Below, piece by piece: positions 55,347-64,000 of a DNA stretch of 64,000 bases. The stretch is taken from contig CAJNDS010000265.1 in NCBI GenBank assembly GCA_905221605.1, positions 1-64,000 of the forward strand. Reading direction: 5' to 3'. The translations under genes and the position numbers were made by a program. The stretch comes from Symbiodinium natans. Its lineage: Eukaryota; Sar; Dinophyceae; Suessiales; Symbiodiniaceae. Every line of letters starts with the position of its first letter. Within the stretch, counting starts at the first letter, position 1. Below the pieces are notes generated by a model, which worked only from the letters and a program-made list of their open reading frames with translations, made no database searches and was not told the origin of the DNA.

Positions 55347-55885
55347 TCACGGGTTTTGCAGCGGAGTGGAGGCGGACTGCGCGCCATCGGGCAGGCGGCG
55401 CAAGACGGCACGGGCGTTCTCACGCTGGAGCGTGACGCTGAGGCACTGCAAAAGCTGCTCGGTGGCCGCGCCCGATCCATCACCGGACTTAGCGGCCAGG
55501 AGCGCCCCGAGTGTGCGCCAGACTTTGATTGCTTCACGTCCCCAGCCACCACAGGATGATTCCGCAATGAGGGGGAGGAACTGCAGCCCCTGGTCTCGGC
55601 AGAGGGCTGCCGTGTTAAGATGGGAACGCTTGCGTTCCTCGTAAGCCGCACAAGTGTGAGAGCCATCTGCAGCAGAGGCGGCAGCTGCCCCACATCGCAA
55701 GCCGCTCGTGACGGCAAGGTCGAACACTGCAGGCCCGTGCAACCCCCAATGAGGCACAAAGACATCGGCTGGTCGGCGGCCACCCCCGACGGACTCCCCA
55801 ACTGCGCCTGCCTCACAGGCTCCAAGTTCAGCAGGGCGGGCGGGGAGGAGGTTTGGCTTTTCAATCTCAGGGGATAAGCCTGCAG
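55347..55885 (-). pseudogene. LINE ORF C-terminal fragment (nuclease-like)
   Basis: The minus-strand frame encodes RRPADVFVPHWG, then VFDLAVTSGLR, then YEERKRSHLNTAALC...FLPLIAE...GGWG. The spacing of Asp (FDLAV) and ExK (EERK) resembles a PD-(D/E)xK nuclease, and the text matches the C-terminal style of non-LTR retrotransposon polyproteins common in dinoflagellates. It is cut off upstream by minisatellite array 2, with no RT attached. The family is inferred from memory of the pattern; activity is unlikely. Confidence 0.6.
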
Positions 55886-55894
55886 CATGAGCCC

Positions 55895-56075
55895 GCTCGG
55901 CCAAAGGTTTTCGGAGAGCCAGAGCGCGATAAACTTGGTTTTGGGAGAGACAAAGCGCGATCAACTTGAAACACAGATTCGGGCCAAACGTTTTTGGGGA
56001 GCCAGAGCGCGATAAACTTGAAAACAGATTCGGGCCAAAGGTTTTGGGAGAGACAGAGCGCGATAAACTTGAAAC
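55895..56075. repeat. ~52-bp minisatellite, array 2
   Basis: Four diverged units (one reading GTTTTTGGGGAGCC) abutting the LINE fragment at 55885. Downstream 56076-56500 is unrecognised GC-rich sequence that stays open on the minus strand. Confidence 0.9.
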
Positions 56076-56509
56076 ACTCGGCACCACCAAGGAAGCCATA
56101 GGGGTGTTGCACTCCATCGCGGCTGACGTGGCGAATATGGAGGCGCGGGAGACCGCTGATTTTCGGGAGGGGATGTTTGGCAGAATCGCGGTTGTGCTGG
56201 TGCGCGCGGGTGCAGCGGCTGTAGCCCGACGTCGCCGGCACATCAGCGCCTGCAGCCCGATAGGGGCGTGTTTGGTTGAAGCGGCGCTTGACATGCCGCA
56301 TGAGCCAGGGCAGCGCTAGATCGTCACACAATGGTGAGGAGGCCTCTTTGAACGTCTGCACCGAGTGAGCTCCCATGGTGTTGCTTTGTCAGAAGTCCTC
56401 GTGCCAGCCTCAGAAGTAGGGAAGGGCTTGCCCTGTCGTCGCGCCGCCCTCAGAAGTAGGGAAGGCTTGCAGGGCGTATGGTACTGTCTAAGACCCATCT
56501 ATGCAGGGC

Positions 56510-57150
56510 TGAAACACAGATTCGGGCCAAAGGCTCTCGGAGAGCCAGAGCGCCAGAGCGCGATAAAACTTGAAACACAGATTCGGGCCAAAGGTTTTCG
56601 GAGAGCCAGAGCGCGATAAAACTTGAAACACAGATTCGGGCCAAAGGTTTTCGGAGAGCCAGAGCGCGATAAAACTTGAAACACAGATTCGGGCCAAAGG
56701 TTTTCGGAGAGGCAGAGCGCGATAAAACTTGAAACACAGATTCGGGCCAAAGGTTTTCGGAGAGCCAGAGCGCGATAAACTTGAAACACAGATTCGGGCC
56801 AAAGGTTTCGGAGAGCCAGAGCGCGATAAACCGATAAACTTGGAACACCGATTCGGGCCAAAGGTTTTCGGAGAGCCAGAGCGCGATAAACCGATAAACT
56901 TGAAACACAGATTCGGGCCAAAAGTTTTCGGAGAGCCAGAGCGCGATAAACTTGAAACACAGATTCGGGCCAAAGGTTTTCGGAAACCCAGAGCGCGACA
57001 AAACTTGAAAGAGCGCGATAAAACTTGAAACACAGATTCGAGCCAATGGCTTTCGGATAGCCAGAGCGGGTTAAACTTGAAACACAGATTCGGGCCAAAC
57101 TTTTTCGGAGAGCCAGAGCGCGATAACCTTGAAACACAGACTCGGGCCAA
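56510..57150. repeat. ~52-bp minisatellite, array 3 (largest)
   Basis: About twelve units, including a subtype with an 8-9-bp duplication (CGATAAACCGATAAAC) at 56820-56900. Units vary by one base (GATAAAC or GATAAAAC), so the frame changes from unit to unit. Confidence 0.95.
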
Positions 57151-57199
57151 TTTTTTTTTTCGCACCTTTTTTTACCTGCACGTGAGAGTTCTCGGTCCC

Positions 57200-59110
57200 T
57201 CACGGCCGCTCAGCTAGCAAGTCCCCCAGAGGGATCTCTGCGCCATCACCGGCGTTTCGCAAACAGACCGGCAGCTCCAGCAGGGACTGCGCATGCCAGC
57301 GTCCCGCTGCTGAAGCGGCCCCCGACCTCAAGGCCGAACACGACGAGGCGGCAGCGGTCCGGAGCTCAGGGCACGTGCGCATTTTACGCTGGGCCGCCTG
57401 CTCCAGAGCGAGACCCGGCCGCACATCCGCGCCCGCGCCTGCCCGTCGCGTCGGACGGGGCAAACCAAGGTGGTGTCAACCCCGATCTGCGCCCCCTGCC
57501 ACAAAGGCAGGCCGTTGGCCACCACCTTGATCCTCCGGCCGTCCGTCGCCGGAGCGCAGGCGGAACGGTGGTCCCCGAGCTCATCGAGGGTTCCGCCACA
57601 GCGGCATCGGTGTGGGGCGAGTGAGCAGCAACGCCAGTCGCAACAGCCGAAGCGGGAAGATGCGGGACTGCCCACTGTCGACGACGAAGTCCTGGCTGGA
57701 TGGCGGTGATCGCGCAGCTGGCTCCTTCTTCGCCGCTTTAGTACAGCAGCAGCGCCCGGGATGCAACATCCAAGTCAGAAAAAAGCATCTCGAACGCGCG
57801 CTAATCCACAGCAGCTCCGGCACTTTGCTGCCATCCCCGGAAAGCCCAGCATCTTCTCCGAGGTTGGGGCGCGCCGTGCCCTCCAACAGCGCTGCCCAAG
57901 TTGGCGCCTGATACCCCTGCGATCGTAGGGATTGCGCGGCCTGCTCTGCCTCCCTGACCCTGGGGGGACACCCGCTGCTGCGACATTCAACAGGGGCCGC
58001 ATGAGTGCGGCGAGCGTGCCGGGGTGGCACACCTGCAGCGCGGTGACGGTGTCTGCCTAGGAGGCCCAATACGCCGCATGCCTGTGCTCCCTAGCCGGCG
58101 ACAAGCCAAGGCCACCCATGCGCAGTGGCAAGTGGGCTCGCCGCTCGCTCTCAGGTGGGAGGTCCAGCGGCACGTCCCCCCCTCGACAGCAAGGTCGCCA
58201 GGCAACGCAGTATCGCTTCGTCGTGCGACGCCGCGTACGCCGCTGTTGCGCTCGGCGGCACCGTGCGCAGCAGGTAGTTACACCGAGGCGCCGCGCAAAG
58301 CAGGAGCAAAAACCACGCGCTCTGGAGGTCCTGGACGGCCGGCAAACGCGCGAGAAGGAGGTCCTGCTGTCTTCGTTTCTCCTCCAAGATGGACGCAACG
58401 TACTCGCGGCTGCCAATGGGAGCCCCCAGCACCACCAGCCCTTGGATCTGCCTCACGGCGGGGCAGGGCCGCGACCAGGCCCGGAGGCTCCTCGCCAGCG
58501 GCGTTCCGCACCCGCGTCTTGCCGAGGTGGACTTGGACGTTGGCGTGTTGGGACAGAGCCTCTTGCGCTGACCGCAGGGCGGGGAGGGTCTCCGGCGTGG
58601 ACGTGACGTAGACGTCATCCAGAAAAGCATACAGGCCTTCGTCTGGCCGCAATGGAGAGTAAAGGTGGAGAAGGGCCGCATGTTGGCCGAGCGCATATAG
58701 CCCCGGCATCAGTGGATCCCCTTGTTCCCCGCCCTCGCCTTGCAACACCTCATGCCCCCCCCCCCCGCTCATCGTAATAAATGTAGCGGCTGGGCTGCCC
58801 GAACGGCAACAGGCCGGCCAACGATTCGTGGCAGCTCAGGGCCCGCAGCATGCTGGCACGGGAGATGTCGTCGTACGCACCCACGCCATCTATGTTCAGT
58901 ATCGTTGTTCGAGGGTCGGCTTCCGTTGCAGCCCGCAACGCCCGGACCAGCGCCTCCGCTGCTGTGAGGTAACCATCGGGCGACATGCAGAGTAGCAGTG
59001 CGGCCGCGAGCGGGAGCGGTGCGTCGGGCAACGCTGTCAAGGCAGTCGCGGCATCACGGTCCTCTTGCTTTATGCGCCAGCCTTCGTCCTGGGCCTCGCA
59101 CTCTGCCACC
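57200..59110 (-). pseudogene. Degenerate LINE reverse transcriptase region
   Basis: On the minus strand, from 59110 downward: SPDGYLTAAEAL, then the RT core ILNIDGVGAYDDISRASML (catalytic Asp). A frame change at the poly-C run (58754-58768) is followed by QGEGGEQGDPLMPGLYALGQ and AFLDDVYVTS (catalytic DD). Later pieces: LPLRMGGLGLSPAREHRHAAYW (~58090), CRCGGTLDELGDHRSAC, VVANGLPLWQGAQIGVDTTL (~57480) and RCRLVVFGLEVGGRFS (~57330), in different frames with deletions. The combination is an R2/RT-only style non-LTR element. The 5' side is interrupted by minisatellite array 4. It is clearly dead. Confidence 0.75.
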
Positions 59111-59111
59111 G

Positions 59112-59262
59112 CGAGCGTGATAAACTTGAAACACAGATTCGGACCGGTTTTCGGAGAGCCAGAGCGCGATAAACTTGAAACACAGATTCGGGCCAAAGGC
59201 TTTCGGAGAGCCCAAGCGTGCGAAACTAAAAACACGGATTCGGGCCAAAGGTTTTCAACGCA
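59112..59262. repeat. ~52-bp minisatellite, array 4
   Basis: Three units, the outer ones diverged, inserted exactly upstream of the LINE RT fragment. Confidence 0.9.
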
Positions 59263-60020
59263 GCCGCCGCCAGCGTTGGTGGAACTTGCTCGGGGTGGCT
59301 GTGCAGCGGGCGGGCCTGGCCTGCTCTGCTGCACCCCAGCCAGCACAGTGAGCCACATTTGCCATTGCGTGTGTGAGCGTGTAGAGTAGTCCTCTAGCTC
59401 GCGACAGAAGGAACGCAACCGAGCGTAAACTCGAGCGTGCCGCGATCAAAACTAACTGTGAGGCAATATGTCGCATTGCTTCGCGAGAGAGACGAGTCCT
59501 CGAACGATCGTGAGTTACGGCCAATGCCGGCAACACAAGTTTCGGCGCACGGGTCGTCTGCGAACTCGTCTCGGCGGAACGACGTGCAAGCCAAGAAACG
59601 CTCCTACTTCTGGACTAAACCGGATGCACCAGCGGCCCAGTACCGGACTTGCAACGCATCCGTGAATACGTGGCCGCATTTGGCCGCAGACCATGCACCC
59701 AGCGCTGTTTACGCAGCTTGACACATCAACCATGCAGTGTGCAAGAAGGTTACGTTCCTTCGGGCGAGAGCCGAAAGGCTTGGATTAGGCAAAAATGGCG
59801 CTCAACTTGCCTTCCGATGTGGACGAACCTGTTCATCACCAAGGGTGCGACAGAGCGGACAAACGGCCAATCACAAATTGCACAGCCCAAATTCGGGTGT
59901 GGTCTGGGCGAGCGAACTTTTTTTTCCTCGAGCCTTTTTCCTCCTGTCCACGCGGTTCCTGCGCAGTGGCGCCACAGCCAGGGCGCAGGCAGCCGAGTCA
60001 CGGCATGGGAGCAGGGAGGA
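59263..60020. other. No confident gene
   Basis: A plus-strand frame at 59437-59721 (94 aa, starting MPRSKLTVRQYVALLRERDE) has a helical, charged N-terminus, but no neighbour or motif supports it. The rest is unrecognised. Confidence 0.3.
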
Positions 60021-60330
60021 AGCAGCAAGGAACTCGCTGAGGGTTGGGGGTTCCCCTCAATTTTGCCTGTGCCAGCGAGGGGGAGCGACAACAGGCTTGC
60101 TGCGAAGGCCCGCTCAGCGGCGAAAGCGAGCAGGGCTGACCACCGCTGGGCAAAAGCAGACATGGCGGCGGGATGGCTGGACGGTGGCACAGAACGGGCA
60201 CGGCAACGTGCCAGCAGACGCACGAAGCGGGCTGCTTCAAGGCACCTCCCACCAACCTCAATGCCGATGACGATCAGACGGCACCGGGGGGCGCGAGCGA
60301 ACTCGGGGAAGTGCGGAGTTTCGCGCGGCG
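60020..60330 (-). pseudogene. Second LINE C-terminal fragment
   Basis: The minus-strand frame encodes RCRLIVIGIEVGGR, then ARFVRLLARCRARSVP and QRWSALLAFAAERAFAASLL. This is the same C-terminal motif series as the remnant at about 57330 (RCRLVVFGLEVGGR), here better preserved. Sequence on either side is repeat-derived, so only this block is LINE. It lies inside a longer chance frame that continues through a microsatellite. Confidence 0.6.
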
Positions 60331-60430
60331 CGCGATGCGGAGTGCCGCCCCAACACGGCGGGTGGGGCCGGGCAGCCGTGAGGGGAGACACGAGGGTTGT
60401 GTGGACATCCGGAATATATTGAGCGCAGGC

Positions 60431-60700
60431 ATCCGGATGCAGATGCGCACGCACACATATGCGCATGCGTGCACACGCCGACGTGCATGCACACGCCGAC
60501 GTGCATGCACATGCACGCACATGCACGCACATGCACGCACACGCACGCACATGCACGCACATGCACGCACATGCACGCACATGCACGCACATGCACGCAC
60601 ATGCACGCACATGCACGCACATGCGCACACATGCACGCACACAAGCACGCACACTCACGAAAACGCACGAACACGCACGCACGCACGTGCCAAGGAGCAA
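60431..60700 (+). repeat. ATGCACGCAC microsatellite
   Basis: About twenty ATGCACGCAC-type decamers with GCCGACGTGC variants at the left and ACAC-rich units at the right. All frames on both strands stay open (CVHVRACAC on minus), giving large spurious ORFs. Confidence 0.95.
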
Positions 60701-61139
60701 GCACACATGCAGCGCGATATCCCTCCGTACTATGGGGCCGAAGTGGGAGGCCGCTGGAATGGAGGCGCTGCGGTTCGTCAGAGATATTGATCCGCTTGCG
60801 CGCTTGCCGCGCGCCCCCCACGGTCTCGGTCGCCATGCAAGCGGCCGTTGGCACACTGCCTTTGGCCAGGCGCCCCACATTTCGGCGGGGCTCGGACTTC
60901 GCGTATCCTGGTGCCGGGTGTAAGCGCGGCGGTTGGCTGTGCCCATGCGGCCTTGAGGACACGAGCGCGCAACGGCAAAAAAAAAACATGAGAAATAAAA
61001 AAACTCTTGAGCTCTAAAGTCTAAACCCAACCGCCTACCGCAAACCCCAACCACACCATGAACCACGGGCCATGAACCAGAAAGGGAAGGGGGGACCCGA
61101 CCTGAACGGGGCGGCTGGGGACAGTGTGTGGGAAGGGGG
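60701..61139. other. No gene seen
   Basis: GC-rich unrecognised sequence with A-runs at 60978-61005. Confidence 0.4.
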
Positions 61140-61925
61140 TTCCGTGAATGCTGGCGCGTAGAAAAGGGTGTGGGCGGACAAATGGCGTGGCACGTGTTTA
61201 CCGGCGTGGGCGGATGAGCGATGCGAACTATGGAAACCGGCGGTGCCATTGGATTTGAAGAAGCAGATGGCACACGGCTTTCGCGGCGCAGGCAGATGAA
61301 CACTTCAATCACAGTGCGTCGCATTTCTCAAGCGGCTTGGGTGGTGGACAAGGAAAACTGGTACGCCAAGGCCACATTGATGCGGAGAGCGACAAGCCTC
61401 ACATTCTCCACGACCTCTTTCGGGCTTAAGGGCTACGGTTTAGAATTGTGTCAAAGCTGCATTTTTCCCAAAATTGCGCAGCGTGTGGTCCAAGAGGCGG
61501 CAGCAGGGCAAACGTTTCAAACAAGAAATGGCGCGGCGTGTGCTTCAAGGAGCGTGGGCGGACGAACCTTTTCAGTCACAACTTGCGCAGCCGTTCAGAA
61601 ATGGCACAGCGTAGGGGCGTGGGTGGACCAAAAAGCATGGGCAGTCGAACTTTGTCCAATCGCAAGATGACCTCAACTGCAAATCGGTCTGGCGGCGTGT
61701 TTTTCGAGGCAATGGCGGCCAAACCTTCCATCACAAGTCAAAGGGGCACGGGCCGACTTGCTCTTCAATCACAAATTGGCATGGTGTGTTCAAGCGGCGT
61801 GGGCACGCGAACCCTTCAATCACAAACTGCGCGGCCTGTGCTCCAAGGGGAATGGGTGGATTTCGTCGCGCATTGCGCACTTCTCCATCAGAAATGGCGC
61901 GGTGTGCAGCTCGCGACCGACGCTC
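61140..61925 (+). repeat. Degenerate ~50-60-bp tandem repeats
   Basis: Ten or more strongly diverged units with the theme CAATCACAAATTGCGCGGCG, TGTGCTTCAAG and CGGCGTGGGCGGACGAAC. The clearest are at 61460-61620 and 61745-61915. A single stray relative is seen at 59868-59915. No gene is supported. Confidence 0.7.
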
Positions 61926-62156
61926 GGGGACATCACGCCTTGTCATGAAGGCAGGCAATCACATGCCATTTCAGCCCAAGAACTGCCGGGAAGGGAAGCA
62001 TTCCCAACTGCTGAGGGCAGGTAACAACCACACCAAAATGCACAATGCGTTCCGCGATGGCGTCGACCGGCTTGCACAACTTACGGTGGTTCGACCCGCC
62101 GCCACACTGGGCCCAGCGGAGCCACGTCCTAAGGCACAGACCTCCTGAAGCCAAGT

Positions 62157-62307
62157 ACCCTAAACCCTAAACCCTAAACCCTAAACCCTAAACCCTAAAC
62201 CCTAAACCCTAAACCCGAAACCCGAAACCCTAAACCCTAACCCCTAAACCCTAAACCCTCAACCCTAAACCCTCAACCCTAAACCCTAAACCCTAAACCC
62301 TAAACCC
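62157..62307 (+). repeat. Interstitial telomere tract (CCCTAAA)
   Basis: About twenty CCCTAAA units with a few CCCGAAA and CCCTCAA variants. Confidence 0.95.
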
Positions 62308-64000
62308 CCCACTTTAAGTCGGCTCACGGCACCATGAAACTGCCTCTCATTCCTCAATGATGTCCGGATCATGATGATGCGCCTCACCGGAGTTGCGGAA
62401 AAACCTTCGCGAAGTGCCGTCGGGCACGCGTCAGACAGGAATCGGAATCGTGAATCGGTATTAGTTATTTGGGCACATTGCAGCTCTCCGGTATTCGATG
62501 AGTCGGTTGGTCCATTTTTGGTTGGCCAGGTTCCTCGACGATGTCTGAAATCCGTGGCAACTGAAAGCGCCCTCTCTCGCAATGGCTCAGGACTCGCCAT
62601 CTGAGATTCCCTCGTTGTTCATTCGTGGTCCGCGTATCTCGTGGGTGGCCTTGACCAAAGATTGGCCCGTCTCATTGCGACAGAATGGGCTCGCAAATGG
62701 CTCATTTTGTCGAAGTTGTGCGAAGGTTCTTTATCTTGGCGCCTGAAGGACCAAGATTTTCCGTCACGTATTGCGCATCTCACATTGCAGCGATTCGGCT
62801 AGAGGCATTCTGCCGTGATTATATAACTCGACGTCCTTCCAAGATTTGAGAGATATCGTCATGAATACCGACTGATATATGTTCTTTGATATGATGTTCG
62901 TGATCTCTGTTTTCCAAGACTTTCGCATACACACTCCCAGTTAAAACTCCATTCGTTCATCAAAAAAACCGATGCACGATGCAACGGGCGCAAGAACGCA
63001 AGCAAGCCCACCATCGCCCCCGAACTACCCGAAGCATGGGATGTCTAGCCATGCAGCCTGCAGGTTTCATGCCAGCTTTGACCCTGATCACCAGCACAAG
63101 CTGCTCGAAATAAGCACTTGCATTCCCTTCAAAACTTGGCAATGAACATCAAAGACTGCAGTAACATATGGTTTCAAGGTTGACAATAATCGAGTGGAAA
63201 GGAACCAAAAGTCCTACAACAAGAGCCTACACAAGTACCGACATATATATCCCCCATGTAAGCCCTATGTTGTTAACATACACCTACCCGAAACGCCATT
63301 TCTCGATCAACACATATTCTAGTAACATGCAATATTCAAATTTACCCCTACCCACCAAAACTACCTTGCTTCATCACAAAACCCATTTCATTTGGGCTCA
63401 ATCTTCGCAGACGCTACGGAAGAATACCCTACACTGAACCAGAAAGGCCAGTTCATATGGGCATTTCCCAAAATAGGGGGGGGCACGCCTTTAATACTCC
63501 AAATAGTAGAGCAGAATCCCTTAGAGGGACCTTCGAAAAGGGTGCAATTTTTTGGCTCCTCGAGCACATGGATTGGCCGCCGCTCTCAGCAGAGCGCCTG
63601 AGACGCACTGAGGACCTCAGAGCTCCAGAGACGCACCAGAGGGCCTAGCAGGGTTTAGGGTTTAGGGTCTAAGGTTTCGGCGTGGTTTAGTGGTTTAGTG
63701 CTTTTGTGGTCTTCTGCTCTAAAGTATGCAAGATGGAGCGCAGCGCATACCGGGACCTCCCCTTCAAGCTCGCTACGAGCTCATCAACAAACCACAAAAC
63801 CGGCATCGTCTCACCCTATCACGGCCACTTCTCTAAAATGTGCTCCCTTCTGGGGTCACGATTACAAGGCGGTCCGTAATGTACCATAATTTGAGAACTC
63901 ACCACATAACCTTTACAAGAAGACTCTTTGACCACGGCGGCAGATTGACTCTTGCGCTTTCGCTTGCTCTTACACATTTATCCCAAAGTGCATCAAACTG
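62308..64000. other. No gene seen
   Basis: Balanced to AT-rich sequence with short frames only. A single TTTAGGG pair lies at 63653-63668. No repeat partner was found in the window. Confidence 0.4.

Noticed and set aside
56450..57203. Three overlapping minus-strand ORFs of about 200-234 aa
   Set aside because: They are read-through of the ~52-bp minisatellite in all three frames.
59437..59721. A 94-aa plus-strand ORF (MPRSKLTVRQYVALLRERDE...)
   Set aside because: The start is plausible, but there is no motif or context, and the frame degenerates toward its end.
59750..61324. A 524-aa minus-strand ORF
   Set aside because: It fuses a LINE fragment, an ATGCACGCAC microsatellite and unrelated sequence. 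Only 60020-60330 resembles a real protein.
1..64000. Spliced-leader RNA, tRNA, rRNA or snRNA genes
   Set aside because: I looked for the dinoflagellate spliced-leader core and for tRNA-like arms and saw none. A covariance-model scan would settle it.

Overview
The window looks like nuclear DNA of a dinoflagellate, probably close to the symbiodiniacean/suessialean lineages. The evidence is plant-type telomere repeats (CCCTAAA/TTTAGGG) scattered at many internal sites, a Ty1/copia element with a methyltransferase-like domain, a TIR-like multipass membrane protein gene of a type expanded in dinoflagellates, GC-rich genes all on one strand, and introns that do not always start with GT. No tRNA, rRNA, spliced-leader RNA or CRISPR array was recognised.

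Layout. 1-15.8 kb is AT-rich and gene-free: dispersed duplicated segments, then three tandem copies (8.23-15.81 kb) of a 2.3-2.9 kb macrosatellite that itself contains a CACGATG heptamer array, an AT-rich spacer and a GC-rich 34/43-bp array. 15.8-28.5 kb is non-coding as far as I can see, with short interstitial telomere tracts and two local duplications. 28.52-36.68 kb is a complete, apparently very young Ty1/copia retrotransposon on the minus strand: identical LTRs and one uninterrupted 2557-aa gag-pol with a methyltransferase-like domain and an unusual membrane/repeat/Cys C-terminal extension. 37.1-37.7 kb holds degenerate telomere arrays and a 22-bp tandem repeat.

37.9-50.2 kb is a compact block of plus-strand genes. 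It ends in a transposase-like gene (three exons, 665 aa when spliced), is bounded by imperfect inverted repeats with CTTAAC/CTTAGC subterminal motifs, and is peppered with more than twenty AGCGC-loop-GCGCT mini-hairpins, mostly in its intergenic spacers. I propose it as a giant CACTA/TNP2-like mobile element with cargo genes; this is the most promising undescribed system here.

50.5-53.7 kb (minus) is a TIR-like membrane protein gene whose five exons can be joined in frame (583 aa). A 1.0-kb non-LTR retrotransposon fragment broke it, leaving a 15-bp target duplication. Two of its introns are homologous to each other, like introner elements. 54.4-60.4 kb is a graveyard of minus-strand LINE fragments invaded by a ~52-bp minisatellite. 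60.4-64 kb holds microsatellite, degenerate ~55-bp repeats, a telomere tract and unrecognised sequence.
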